Below are positions 44,537 through 54,083 of a DNA stretch of 64,000 bases, piece by piece. The DNA is from Winogradskyella sp. PC-19 (GTDB taxonomy: Bacteria > Bacteroidota > Bacteroidia > Flavobacteriales > Flavobacteriaceae). Below the pieces are notes generated by a model. It searched no databases and had not been told where the DNA came from. It saw nothing but the letters and a program-made list of their open reading frames with translations. The stretch is taken from NCBI RefSeq assembly GCF_002163855.1, contig NZ_CP019332.1, positions 1,281,145-1,345,144 on the forward strand. The letters are read 5' to 3'. Each line of letters starts with the position of its first letter. The stretch's first letter is position 1. The position numbers were made by a program, and so were the translations under genes.

Positions 44537-47500
44537 TTATAGTATTACAAGTTTTTCTATTTTTTCAATCTGTTTATTTAAACGTTGGGATTTGACTTTT
44601 AGTTTATAAATGTAGACACCTTTTCCAATTTTATCACCAAAATCGTCTAGTCCGTTCCATACAATATCTCTCGATAAGGTGCTTGTTGACTTACCAGAGG
44701 TGTTAGTCTGTCCATTTAATGTTTTAACTAGTTTCCCTGATACCGTAAATATCTGCACTGAAATATCAAGTACATCGCTACTATTATGATTAAACCAAAA
44801 CTCAGTGTAGTCCACAAATGGATTTGGATAATTAAGTACGTTATCAATAACTAATTCTTCATTATTATTAAACACTTCGAACTGTATCTCTGAAGTAGAA
44901 GAATTATTATAAACATCCCAAGCCTTTAATGTCAATGTATGCATTCCTGCTTCTAAATCTCTGAAAGCAAAAGTCACAGTTCCGTTTGTAAAATCATCCA
45001 AGCTTGCTTCGTAATAATCATTAAGTACAAATGGATTAGTTTCATCACCGTCTAAAATAGCAGTAATATCGTGACCAATACCACTTGCAGTGTTTATACC
45101 ATTGTCATCTTGAAGCTTTGCCAATAATGTAGGTGACTCATTTGTTATTCCGCCAGAAACAAAATTTTCATCATTCATAAACAGATTTATAACTGGACCA
45201 ATATTGTCTTCTTCTGCATTTTCATTAATTCCACCAACCTGAATATCGAAACTATAGCCGGTTTGATCTTCTAAAACGTTATTTCGTTTTGCATAAAAAC
45301 TTACTTTTCCTTGTCCAACTGGTATACCGATATCTCTTGGCACTACAAAATTAAAATCGAATTGTCCATTAGTAATCGTGGCTTGACCCTTAAATAAAAT
45401 TTCGCCTAATGTAGTAAAATCAAGTATTATTACACCATTTGCATCCGACGTGTTATCATTTGCTAAGGTACTTCGATCAATATCCTTATCAAAAACCGTT
45501 GCAGTTAGAATTCCATTATAATTACTTAAAATATTTCCGTTAACATCAACAACTTCTCCAGACATTTTTACTTTCCCTAAAGCCTCAAGCACATCAGTAG
45601 TTTGAGTAATCGGTGTATCGTTAATCTGAGTTAATCGAATACTAGGTCTAGGTATTGCTAATTTCATAGCTGGATCACCAATAAAATGAACGAGTCTTTT
45701 TTGTGCACTTCCAGAAATAATTGGATCTAATTTTGTAAGACGTAAAGCTTCCGCCATCGTAGGATAGTCATTTGAGCCATAAGCGAACAAATAATCTTCT
45801 AAAACTTTATTATAATTTGTACCAACAGTAACAAAAATTTGACGAGTTGTTGTAATTAGTCCTACAGCGCCACCTTTAGTGTTCCAATATGTAAACTCTC
45901 CAGCTGTCTGTAGGTCAGGATTATCGTATTTAGTATACTCACAAGTTACAGTGACAAAACAATTAAATCGACAGTTATTATTAATACTTTGAGAATCGTT
46001 AATATCAAAAATACGTTCGCCAGCCAAACCTAGTTCACCACCATGTCCAAAATAATTTACTAATAAAACACCAACATCAATTGCATTTTTGAAGGCATCA
46101 TTGACTTCAGGGTATCTATCTCCACCAGAAGATGATTGCTGTTGAAATGAATCAGAATGTACTTTTATAGAATTAAAAAATGGTTTCTCCGCTCTTACTT
46201 CTGTAGCAACATCATCTGTAGTCTGCTGTAGTACTCTTTCAAAAGGTTCGTCAACATCATCAGAAACTAATAATATATTATTCCTCCAACTCCCATAAGA
46301 TTCTTTAGCATAATAGGCCTCGATTTTATCTACAATTTCTTTAGCTCGTTGCGGACTATCTGCAAGCATCCTTCCGACCGCAATATCTAATCTATTAAAT
46401 GTAGCTAGTGTTCCTTCGTTATCATCCATTAATCCATAAAAATCATCTGATATTAATGAGCTTGTCACACTAAAACTATTTAAAGAAAACCAAGATGGCA
46501 CAAAGTTGGTATTGTTTCTTAATCGGTCTTTATAATCGTAGGATGCATCTCCAAAAAGACCAACATATTTTACACTTTTATCAACTGAACTTGCATTATT
46601 GTAGACATATCGCACAAAATTACGAATGGCTGCAATATCTTGATTTCCTGTACTGAACTCATTGTATATCTCTTGAAGCGTTACTACCTTTACGGTAATA
46701 TTATTTTGATTTCGGTTAATATTAGCGAGTCTTTCTGCCTGGTCTAAAAATAATTGTGGCGTAATCAATAAATAATCAACATCTTGAAACTGCCCTTGAT
46801 TATCTGTAAGAATTGTTCCTTTTAAATTTTGATTAAATAGCTGGCTATTAGCATCTCGTTTGGGGTCCAAAAAATCTGAATCGGAAAATGCTACATAATT
46901 CCGAGCTTCTCCTGCATTAGTTTTAAAACTAAATTCTGAAGATTGGTTTTCGTTTTCGACAGATTGAATATTGTAGACATCTGTAATATCCCAAATCTGT
47001 TCAACTCCTGATGCATTAGCTAAATTATATTGAACAATTCCTGAACTAGAAGCTACTGTACTATTTTGGAAAAACAATTGCTCATTTGCATATTGCAATT
47101 GCCTTGTTGCCTCAACTGTAATATAATCGATATATGCAGATGCGATAGGATTACCTCCATTATTGTATTCTAAGTCTATATTAACTGTTTCACCTGTAAT
47201 ACTAACATCACTATTAAAAAAGGCGGATGTACCGTAAATAAAACTATCGGGGTTAATAACAGGTAAATTCACATTTGCAGTATTACCATTTACAGTTACG
47301 CTCATAGAACTAGGCAACTCTGAAACCGAACCAAATACAACCCTAACATCAACAGGTACAGAAGTATCTACATTAGGAATCTCAAAATTATAAGAACGTT
47401 GTGTCTCTATATCAAACTTATCTCCAAACCAGCGTCTACCAAGTTTTACTAGATTATACTCATCCACTTCGTAAAAATCAAAATCTTGAAACGTATTTAT

Positions 47501-48388
47501 GATAAGGTCTGCCGTTTGATCTATTTGATTAATATTAGAAATGCGCTTACCATTCCCCGAACTTATGTTCACATAGTAATATGTTTTGTCAGTGTACAAA
47601 TTAATATTTGTATTCTGTTCTTGATTAAATCCTTGTGGTCCATTTGCGTAAAACAAAATATAATCTTGATTATCAAAACGTCCGTCTTGCTCACCTACAA
47701 ATTGAATTGCATTTTCTGTAGGATCGATAAGACTTGGTTCAGAATTAAGATAAGGTAACATATCACCTCCGTTACCATAAATTTTTATATTTCTTGGGTC
47801 TACAGAATTAACATTAACACCCAACTGACTCAAAAAATTCTTTGACAGCCTGTGTACACCTGTAGTGTCTACATAAAACCTATACCATTCGCCTGAAGCT
47901 AAAACAGAATTACTTATTGCAGAAAAAGAACTATTATTTGATACACGATTTGTAGAACCTAAGGTGTAGTTAACCGTAAAACTCACTATCTTTTTATAAG
48001 AGTTACCGTCTTTAATGATTGGGCTTAATTCAAAATACACCGAACGTTTTCCTCTACCGTTGATATTAACAAGTTGAGTTTTTGGTTCTGAATACAAGGA
48101 AGTAGTGTTTAAATCTTTCAACTCAGCTTTTGAAATTGAGTTGTAAACCACATTACTTAAAGTCACAGAAGATTCATTTATTAATCCGCTTTCAGACCAC
48201 TCTGCAAAATAAATTAAACCTTGTTCTGCAGAATAGCTAAAATGTTCATCATCAAAAGAAGGTACTACCACTTTTGCATAACCTGCTTCTAGGTTTTTAT
48301 GTCCATCCCAATTAATTGTAAACTGCTTTTGCTGAGCAAACGAAAAAAAACACAGTAATATGTAAACAATAGTAAAGCTCTTTTTCAT
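44537..48388 (-). CDS. porU: Type IX secretion sortase PorU (C25 peptidase)
   Basis: A 1283-residue gingipain-like cysteine peptidase on the cell surface that cuts off the C-terminal signal of type IX cargo and links cargo to the anchor. The catalytic pair is visible: H782 in VNYFGHGGE and C816 in CFVTVTCEYTKYDNP. A signal peptide (ending FFSFAQ) fits the ATG at 48388; an in-frame ATG 15 bases upstream adds MRLFT and is less likely. The C-terminus (YPNPFVDYTEFWF to KLVIL) is itself a sorting-type domain, as known for PorU. A TACTTTTG -10 lies at 48441-48448 on the minus strand. It is divergent from gldJ. Confidence 0.95.
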   Translation of the reverse strand: MKKSFTIVYILLCFFSFAQQKQFTINWDGHKNLEAGYAKVVVPSFDDEHFSYSAEQGLIYFAEWSESGLINESSVTLSNVVYNSISKAELKDLNTTSLYSEPKTQLVNINGRGKRSVYFELSPIIKDGNSYKKIVSFTVNYTLGSTNRVSNNSSFSAISNSVLASGEWYRFYVDTTGVHRLSKNFLSQLGVNVNSVDPRNIKIYGNGGDMLPYLNSEPSLIDPTENAIQFVGEQDGRFDNQDYILFYANGPQGFNQEQNTNINLYTDKTYYYVNISSGNGKRISNINQIDQTADLIINTFQDFDFYEVDEYNLVKLGRRWFGDKFDIETQRSYNFEIPNVDTSVPVDVRVVFGSVSELPSSMSVTVNGNTANVNLPVINPDSFIYGTSAFFNSDVSITGETVNIDLEYNNGGNPIASAYIDYITVEATRQLQYANEQLFFQNSTVASSSGIVQYNLANASGVEQIWDITDVYNIQSVENENQSSEFSFKTNAGEARNYVAFSDSDFLDPKRDANSQLFNQNLKGTILTDNQGQFQDVDYLLITPQLFLDQAERLANINRNQNNITVKVVTLQEIYNEFSTGNQDIAAIRNFVRYVYNNASSVDKSVKYVGLFGDASYDYKDRLRNNTNFVPSWFSLNSFSVTSSLISDDFYGLMDDNEGTLATFNRLDIAVGRMLADSPQRAKEIVDKIEAYYAKESYGSWRNNILLVSDDVDEPFERVLQQTTDDVATEVRAEKPFFNSIKVHSDSFQQQSSSGGDRYPEVNDAFKNAIDVGVLLVNYFGHGGELGLAGERIFDINDSQSINNNCRFNCFVTVTCEYTKYDNPDLQTAGEFTYWNTKGGAVGLITTTRQIFVTVGTNYNKVLEDYLFAYGSNDYPTMAEALRLTKLDPIISGSAQKRLVHFIGDPAMKLAIPRPSIRLTQINDTPITQTTDVLEALGKVKMSGEVVDVNGNILSNYNGILTATVFDKDIDRSTLANDNTSDANGVIILDFTTLGEILFKGQATITNGQFDFNFVVPRDIGIPVGQGKVSFYAKRNNVLEDQTGYSFDIQVGGINENAEEDNIGPVINLFMNDENFVSGGITNESPTLLAKLQDDNGINTASGIGHDITAILDGDETNPFVLNDYYEASLDDFTNGTVTFAFRDLEAGMHTLTLKAWDVYNNSSTSEIQFEVFNNNEELVIDNVLNYPNPFVDYTEFWFNHNSSDVLDISVQIFTVSGKLVKTLNGQTNTSGKSTSTLSRDIVWNGLDDFGDKIGKGVYIYKLKVKSQRLNKQIEKIEKLVIL

Positions 48389-48411
48389 GGTAAATAAACG
48401 CACAAGTTTAT

Positions 48412-48426
48412 ACCTTATTATAAGGT
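48412..48426. promoter_or_regulatory. Perfect palindrome in the porU leader
   Basis: ACCTTAT-T-ATAAGGT is a perfect 15-base palindrome between the probable porU -10 and its ATG. Its ACCTT/AAGGT arms resemble those of the palindrome before the macroglobulin gene at 1495-1513. Its role is unknown; an operator or a leader hairpin is possible. Confidence 0.35.
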
Positions 48427-48577
48427 CACAATTTTTATTTCAAAAGTACAACAATAATTTATTTTAGCACTCGTTATTGATAAGTGAATTCAGTGGTTAA
48501 AACAACAAAAAGTCCGTTGTAATGAATAAAAAACAGGATGAAATGCATATTTTTTTGCACTTTATCGATAAAAAATG

Positions 48578-48606
48578 TTGTTTGTTTGTCTTTAATTACT
48601 ATATTG
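48578..48606 (+). promoter_or_regulatory. Probable gldJ promoter
   Basis: TTG at 48578-48580 and TATATTG at 48600-48606 with a 19-base spacer approximate the Bacteroidota consensus (one T short in the -10). They lie 37 bases before the gldJ start. Confidence 0.5.
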
Positions 48607-48642
48607 CACGTCAATTTAAAAGAACTTACTTAATCGATAGTT

Positions 48643-50313
48643 ATGAGAAACGTCATGAATTTTAAATTATTAGCAGCCGCAGCCCTAGTAGTTACTGCTT
48701 TTAGTTGTAAACGCTCATCAAACTCCAGTAATGTAGATAGCGCTACTGGTTGGGCTATAAATGACAAACAAGGTGGTTTTCAATACAACACCAAGTTTAA
48801 AGAACAAGAGACACCTCCAGGTACTGTATTTATAGAAGGTGGTACTTTTACCATGGGTAAAGTACAAGATGATCCAATGCACGATTGGAATAATTCTCCA
48901 TCACAACAACACGTACAATCATTTTATATGGATGAGTCAGAGGTAACTAATGTCAATTACCTTATGTACTTGGACTATTTAAAAAGTGTATATCCTCCTG
49001 AAGACCCAAATTATGCTAACATATACAAAGGAGCACTTCCTGATACTTTAGTTTGGAGAAATCGTTTAGGATATAATGAAATGATGACAGAAAACTACTT
49101 GCGTCACCCTGCTTATGGTAATTATCCTGTTGTAGGTGTAAGTTGGATACAAGCTGTAGAATATACAAGCTGGAGAACAGATAGAGTTTCTGAAATGTCT
49201 TTGCAAAAAGCTGGGTATTTAGAAAGAGATTCTCAATACACAGCTGAAGGTGGAAGTACTTTTAGTACAGACACATACATAAATGCTCCAACTAAAACTT
49301 ATGGAGGAAATGATTCTATCATTAATCCAATAAAATCTAGAAGACGCGTACAAGTTAACGCTAAAGGTGATACTATAAATGTTTATGCCAAAAGAGAATC
49401 TGGCCTTATTGGTCCAAAATATAGATTACCTACCGAAGTAGAATGGGAATACGCCGCACTTGGAATGAGTGAGCTAAGAAGTTATAACATCTACAGAGGT
49501 CGTAAGAAATACCCTTGGGATGGTCAATATACGCGTTCTGGAAGTCGTGCTAAGCGTGGTGACCAATTAGCAAACTTCAAACAAAGTAAAGGTGATTATG
49601 GTGGAATTGCAGGTTGGTCTGACGATGGTGCTGATATCACTCAAGAAGTGAAATTTTATGAGCCTAACGATTATGGGTTATATGATATGGCTGGTAATGT
49701 TGCGGAATGGGTTGCTGATGTTTACAGACCAATAGTAGATGATGAATTTAACGATTTTAACTACTATAGAGGTAACACATATTACAAAAATGCTATAAAC
49801 GATGATGGTAGCGTTAAGATTGTTCAAGAAACAGTTTATGACACATTAAGTAATGGTAAAATAGTTGCACGTAATCTTCCTGGAGAAATTGAAACTGTAC
49901 CTGTCGATGAAGATGAAACTTACCTTAGAACAAACTTTGATAGAAGTGATAACAGAAACTTTAGAGACGGTGATCAAAAATCATCAAGATACTATAGAGA
50001 TAATTTTGAAGACGGTGAAGAAGGAGAGTTTGATACTAGAAAAGTATACAACTCACCAAAACACAAAATAGATCAAGATTCTGCTAGTGGAAAAATGCTA
50101 AAAGAATATGATAAATCTTCAAGAAGAACGTCTTTAATAAATGACGAAGCTCGAGTTTTTAAAGGTGGTTCTTGGAAAGATAGATCTTACTGGATTGACC
50201 CTGCACAACGTAGATTCTTCCCACAAGATATGGCAACAGATTATATTGGGTTCAGATGTGCAGTATCGCGTGTTGGCTCTAAATCTAAGACTAACAAAAA
50301 GAAACGTAACTAA
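48643..50313 (+). CDS. gldJ: Gliding motility lipoprotein GldJ
   Basis: A 556-residue lipoprotein (lipobox VTAFSC) with a formylglycine-generating-enzyme-like domain: GTVFIEGGTFTMGKVQDDP, DESEVTNVNYLMYL, YRLPTEVEWEYAALG, GLYDMAGNVAEWVADVY and, near the end, VFKGGSWKDRSYWIDPAQRRF with IGFRCAVSR. GldJ is required for gliding and type IX secretion and forms helical structures in the envelope; the FGE fold is structural here. An acidic, repeat-poor insert lies between the last two motifs. Starts at 48643 and 48655 are both possible. It is divergent from porU. Confidence 0.95.
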   Translation: MRNVMNFKLLAAAALVVTAFSCKRSSNSSNVDSATGWAINDKQGGFQYNTKFKEQETPPGTVFIEGGTFTMGKVQDDPMHDWNNSPSQQHVQSFYMDESEVTNVNYLMYLDYLKSVYPPEDPNYANIYKGALPDTLVWRNRLGYNEMMTENYLRHPAYGNYPVVGVSWIQAVEYTSWRTDRVSEMSLQKAGYLERDSQYTAEGGSTFSTDTYINAPTKTYGGNDSIINPIKSRRRVQVNAKGDTINVYAKRESGLIGPKYRLPTEVEWEYAALGMSELRSYNIYRGRKKYPWDGQYTRSGSRAKRGDQLANFKQSKGDYGGIAGWSDDGADITQEVKFYEPNDYGLYDMAGNVAEWVADVYRPIVDDEFNDFNYYRGNTYYKNAINDDGSVKIVQETVYDTLSNGKIVARNLPGEIETVPVDEDETYLRTNFDRSDNRNFRDGDQKSSRYYRDNFEDGEEGEFDTRKVYNSPKHKIDQDSASGKMLKEYDKSSRRTSLINDEARVFKGGSWKDRSYWIDPAQRRFFPQDMATDYIGFRCAVSRVGSKSKTNKKKRN

Positions 50314-50336
50314 TTTAGTTTCTTAAAATATAGTTT

Positions 50337-50366
50337 AAAGTCCTAACATTTTTTAGGACTTTTTTA
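50337..50366 (+). terminator. Rho-independent terminator after gldJ
   Basis: AAGTCCTAA and TTAGGACTT form a 9-bp stem, followed by TTTTT. It lies 24 bases after the gldJ stop and immediately before murF, which then must have its own promoter nearby or depend on read-through. Confidence 0.85.
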
Positions 50367-50376
50367 TTTTTATAAT

Positions 50377-51660
50377 ATGAATACAAAAGCCTTATACGAG
50401 ATATTTTTAAAATACAAATCTGTATGTACAGATACACGTAAACTCAAAAAAAACGATATCTATTTTGCTCTAAAAGGAGATAACTTTGATGGTAATAAAT
50501 TTGTAAAGTCAGCATTAGAAAATGGCGCTAGCTATTGCGTCGTAGATGATGCTTCAATAGTAGAAATGTCGGATAAAGTTATAGTAGTCGAAGATACTTT
50601 GACAACTCTTCAGCAATTAGCAAATTATCACCGTAATCAATTAACTTACCCAATAATCGCCCTAACTGGAAGTAATGGTAAGACAACTACAAAAGAATTA
50701 ATACTTAGTGTACTCTCATCTATTTACAAAGTAAAAGCGACTAAAGGCAATCTCAACAATCATATTGGAGTGCCATTAACACTACTAAGTTTTACAAAAG
50801 GTTTAAATTTTGGTATTGTTGAAATGGGAGCAAATCATCAAAAAGAAATCGAATTTTTATCTGCAATCGCAGAACCAAACTTTGGTCTTATTACAAATTT
50901 TGGCAAAGCACATCTCGAAGGTTTTGGCGGAGTTGAAGGTGTTATTAAAGGCAAATCAGAGCTATATGATTATTTAAAAGCTAATCAAAAAACAGTTTTT
51001 ATAAATACAGATGACGAAAAACAAATACAACAGATTGGTGATTATAATAACATAGTAACCTTCGGTGAAAATACCGAAAGTAATTGTATCATTTCATTTA
51101 ATGGTGCAAACCCATTTGTTTATCTTTCTTATAATAATATTTCAATTAAAACTCAACTTATAGGTAGTTACAACTACAATAACATTGCAGTTGCTGTAGC
51201 TATAGGAAAACACTTTAAAGTACCCACGTCTAAAATCAAATCGGCTATAGAAGCTTATCAACCCGATAATAATAGATCTGAAATTCGTGAGATAAAATCT
51301 AATAAAATAATATTAGATGCATACAACGCTAATCCTACAAGTATGTTAGCCGCATTAACAAATTTTAAACAATTAGAAGCTGAAAAAAAAGTACTATTCC
51401 TAGGAGACATGTTTGAACTTGGCGAGTCTGCTTCAGAAGAACACCAATCCATTGTTAATTTTTCTGAAAGAAATTTTGAAGACAACATTTACTTAGTTGG
51501 AGAAAACTTTTATTTGACTCAAACAAATGAAAAAACCAATAAATTTTCTTCATTTGAAAATCTAAAAGCAGCACTAAAAACTAAGTCAATTCAAGACACT
51601 ACCATACTAATTAAAGGTTCAAGAGGAATGGCTTTAGAACGAATACTAGAAATCCTCTAA
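50377..51660 (+). CDS. murF: UDP-N-acetylmuramoyl-tripeptide--D-alanyl-D-alanine ligase MurF
   Basis: A 427-residue Mur ligase that adds D-Ala-D-Ala to the UDP-MurNAc-tripeptide, the last cytoplasmic step of the peptidoglycan stem. The ATP loop is ALTGSNGKTTTKE (GSNGKTT at 98-104); NHIGVPLTLLSF, EMGANHQKEI and LDAYNANPTSM are typical of MurF. It is separated from gldJ by a terminator and followed by a bidirectional terminator and two tRNA genes on the other strand. Confidence 0.96.
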   Translation: MNTKALYEIFLKYKSVCTDTRKLKKNDIYFALKGDNFDGNKFVKSALENGASYCVVDDASIVEMSDKVIVVEDTLTTLQQLANYHRNQLTYPIIALTGSNGKTTTKELILSVLSSIYKVKATKGNLNNHIGVPLTLLSFTKGLNFGIVEMGANHQKEIEFLSAIAEPNFGLITNFGKAHLEGFGGVEGVIKGKSELYDYLKANQKTVFINTDDEKQIQQIGDYNNIVTFGENTESNCIISFNGANPFVYLSYNNISIKTQLIGSYNYNNIAVAVAIGKHFKVPTSKIKSAIEAYQPDNNRSEIREIKSNKIILDAYNANPTSMLAALTNFKQLEAEKKVLFLGDMFELGESASEEHQSIVNFSERNFEDNIYLVGENFYLTQTNEKTNKFSSFENLKAALKTKSIQDTTILIKGSRGMALERILEIL

Positions 51661-51683
51661 TAGTGTTTATAAATTCTAAAAAA

Positions 51684-51718
51684 CAAAAAAATCCATTTCT
51701 TTTGAAATGGATTTTTTT
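51684..51718. terminator. Bidirectional terminator between murF and tRNA-Val
   Basis: AATCCATTTC and GAAATGGATT pair around a TTTT loop, with A residues before and T residues after. It ends murF on the plus strand and the tRNA-Val(GAC) transcript on the minus strand. Confidence 0.88.
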
Positions 51719-51720
51719 GT

Positions 51721-51794
51721 GGGTCATACTGGATTCGAACCAGTGACTTCTACCCTGTCAAGGTAACACTCTGAACCAACTGAGTTAATGACCC
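51721..51794 (-). tRNA. tRNA-Val (anticodon GAC)
   Basis: A 74-base cloverleaf read on the minus strand. The acceptor stem GGGTCAT pairs with ATGACCC, the D arm has AGTTGGTTCAGAG, the anticodon stem TTACC pairs with GGTAG around the loop TTGACAG (anticodon GAC, reading GUC and GUU), and the T loop is GGTTCGAATCC. CCA is not encoded. Confidence 0.95.
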
Positions 51795-51806
51795 AATGTA
51801 TAAACC

Positions 51807-51834
51807 AAAAAAGTCTACATTTCTGTAGACTTTT
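51807..51834 (-). terminator. Terminator between the two tRNA-Val genes
   Basis: AAAAGTCTACA and TGTAGACTTTT form an 11-bp stem with loop TTTC. On the minus strand the T run follows it, so the upstream tRNA-Val(TAC) can be ended before the second tRNA gene. Confidence 0.8.
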
Positions 51835-51836
51835 GT

Positions 51837-51910
51837 GGGCGCGAAGGGATTCGAACCCCTGACCCCTTGGGTGTAAACCAAGTGCTCTGAACCAACTGAG
51901 CTACGCGCCC
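51837..51910 (-). tRNA. tRNA-Val (anticodon TAC)
   Basis: A 74-base cloverleaf on the minus strand. GGGCGCG pairs with CGCGCCC, the D arm reads AGCTCAGTTGGTTCAGAGC, the anticodon stem CTTGG/CCAAG encloses TTTACAC (anticodon TAC, reading GUA and GUG), and the T arm is GGGTTCGAATCCC. CCA is not encoded. With the neighbouring GAC tRNA it covers all valine codons. Confidence 0.96.
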
Positions 51911-51971
51911 GATAATTGGATTGCAAATATAGACTAGTTTTTAAAATCTCAAAAGAATTTCAATAAAAAAA

Positions 51972-53189
51972 TTATAATATTTCTGCAACTACAAAAGTAC
52001 TTCCTCCTATATAAATACAATCCTCTTGATTAGCAGTAGATTTAGCTTCTGAATATGCGTTTTCTACTGAAGAGTAAACTTTGTAATTAAAGCAATTTTT
52101 CTTAAAAAATCCTGCTAACTTTTCAACTTCAAGACCACGTGGCACATTAGGTTTAGATAAATAGTAGTTAGCAGACGTGGGCAAAAGGGAAATAACTTCC
52201 TCTAAATCCTTATCATTTACAACGCCAAAAACAATATGTAACTGTCCTAAGCACTCTTTGTCTAGCTGACGCATAGTATGTTTTAGACCTTCTTTATTAT
52301 GGGCAGTATCACATATAACTTTCGGATTCTCATTTAGTATCTGCCATCTTCCCATCAAGTTAGTATTATTAACAACATTAAGAAGTCCATTTTTTAATTC
52401 TTTATTAGAAATTTTAAAATCTTTAATATTTAAAATCTCAACAGATTGTATTACGGTTTTTATGTTATGTTTTTGATATGCGCCTTTTAAATCACTTTCT
52501 AATACAGTATCAATTATTTGATCTGCAAAATAAATTTGCGCATTTACTTCTTCTGCCTTTTGCTTAAATACAACTTCAGTTTCTTGATGAGTCTCTCCTA
52601 TAACAATAGGAATATTAGGTTTAATAATACCTGCTTTTTCTGATGCAATTTTGGGTAATGTATTACCTAAAAACTGAACATGATCCAAACCAATATTTGT
52701 AATAACTGATAACTGAGGCATAATAATATTTGTTGAATCTAATCTACCGCCAAGTCCAACTTCTATGATAGCTATATCAACTTTTTCTTTTGCAAAATAA
52801 TCAAAAGCTAGACCTACTGTCATTTCAAAAAAAGATAATGAATTAGCTTCAAAAAAAGCCTTATGCCTTTCGACAAACTTCATCACAAACTGCTTGGAGA
52901 TATCTTTTCCATTAATTTTTATACGCTCACGATAATCTTTTAAATGTGGTGAAGTGTATAACCCAACTTTATAACCAGCTTCTTGCAAAATGGAAGCCAA
53001 CATATGACTACAAGATCCTTTACCATTTGTCCCACCAACATGAATGGATTTGAATTCCTTTTCAGGGTTTTTTAAATAATCAGCTAAAAGAATGGTGTTC
53101 GAAAGATTTTTCTTGTATGCAGACTTACCTTTAGATTGATACATTGGCAATTGATTAAATAGCCAATTAACGGTGTCATGGTAATTCAT
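51972..53189 (-). CDS. folC: Bifunctional folylpolyglutamate/dihydrofolate synthase FolC
   Basis: A 405-residue Mur-ligase-fold enzyme that adds glutamate to folates and makes dihydrofolate. The ATP loop is HVGGTNGKGSCSHML (GTNGKGS at 53-59). GLYTSPHLKDYRERIKING is the conserved substrate loop, and EVGLGGRLDSTNII and CDTAHNKEGL follow. It begins directly after the stop of the TonB-like gene, so it ends the exbB-exbD-tonB run. Confidence 0.95.
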   Translation of the reverse strand: MNYHDTVNWLFNQLPMYQSKGKSAYKKNLSNTILLADYLKNPEKEFKSIHVGGTNGKGSCSHMLASILQEAGYKVGLYTSPHLKDYRERIKINGKDISKQFVMKFVERHKAFFEANSLSFFEMTVGLAFDYFAKEKVDIAIIEVGLGGRLDSTNIIMPQLSVITNIGLDHVQFLGNTLPKIASEKAGIIKPNIPIVIGETHQETEVVFKQKAEEVNAQIYFADQIIDTVLESDLKGAYQKHNIKTVIQSVEILNIKDFKISNKELKNGLLNVVNNTNLMGRWQILNENPKVICDTAHNKEGLKHTMRQLDKECLGQLHIVFGVVNDKDLEEVISLLPTSANYYLSKPNVPRGLEVEKLAGFFKKNCFNYKVYSSVENAYSEAKSTANQEDCIYIGGSTFVVAEIL

Positions 53190-54038
53190 TTAATTGCTAA
53201 CATCAAAATTGATACTTATAAAACCTACCTGCTCTGATGGTGCATTTGCATCGGCTCGCCATTTATGAGATAAGGCAATTTTTTTTGCAGGTTCTAATAA
53301 ACAAGGATGCGTATTTGTAGAACCCTTGGCTCCTGGCGTCGCAGAAATAACTTTTCCACTTCTGTTTACTTTAATTTCAACGATAACCAAACCGTACTCA
53401 TTGCAATCTTGTTTGAATATTTTCTTGCTCGGTCTACCTCTACCACTTAATCCGTAACCTACGCCACCTTTCCCAGGTCCTGAGCCTCCAAAATAACTAG
53501 GTGCATATGGGTATCCATTTAACTGTCCTTTATTCCCAGGATTATTATCATCACCTTCTCCGCCATCATCGTTAGCTTTAGAGTTTTTTACACCTCCAAT
53601 AAGATTATCTAATTTCTTTTTCTTTTCAGCATCTTCTCTTTTCTTTCTTTCTTCTGCTTCACGCTTCAAACGCTCGGCTTTTTCAGCCTCAGCTTTTGCT
53701 TTAGCCTCAGCAGTTTTCTTCTTTTTAATAGCTATAGCTTCTTCAGAATCTTGAGTTAAAACCTTTTCAGATTTTTCTACAGTTTTATTAGTTTCAGCCT
53801 GCTTTTTTTCAACCTTTTGCGGTTCAGCTTTTTTCGGAATATCAGCTTGTCTTGGTTTGCTTAATGGTTTATTTCCGCTACCCGTATTATTAGTACCAAA
53901 ATTAACAGCAACACCGTACTCTTCTGGTGGGTCCATATACTGTGGTCCCACAACAAAAATGAGTAGCATTAATATCAGCAATATTAACGTCGTTATCTTT
54001 GCAGAATTTTTTTCGTGTTTAGTTTTTAGATACTTCAT
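53190..54038 (-). CDS. TonB-like energy transducer, paralogue 2
   Basis: A 282-residue protein with one N-terminal membrane helix (about 15-33), a charged Lys/Glu/Ala-rich periplasmic coil (residues about 60-145), a glycine-rich stretch and a compact C-terminal domain (LVIVEIKVNRSGKVISATPGAKGSTNTHPCLLEPAKKIALSHKWRA), like TonB-family transducers. It shares its N-terminal anchor (MKYLKTKHEKNSAKIT) with the neighbouring paralogue at 54084, but their C-terminal domains differ, which suggests different outer-membrane partners. It contains a cysteine in the C-terminal domain. Confidence 0.8.
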   Translation of the reverse strand: MKYLKTKHEKNSAKITTLILLILMLLIFVVGPQYMDPPEEYGVAVNFGTNNTGSGNKPLSKPRQADIPKKAEPQKVEKKQAETNKTVEKSEKVLTQDSEEAIAIKKKKTAEAKAKAEAEKAERLKREAEERKKREDAEKKKKLDNLIGGVKNSKANDDGGEGDDNNPGNKGQLNGYPYAPSYFGGSGPGKGGVGYGLSGRGRPSKKIFKQDCNEYGLVIVEIKVNRSGKVISATPGAKGSTNTHPCLLEPAKKIALSHKWRADANAPSEQVGFISINFDVSN

Positions 54039-54083
54039 TATACCTCAATATTCAATATACAAACGGATAACTCAGTTGAAATA

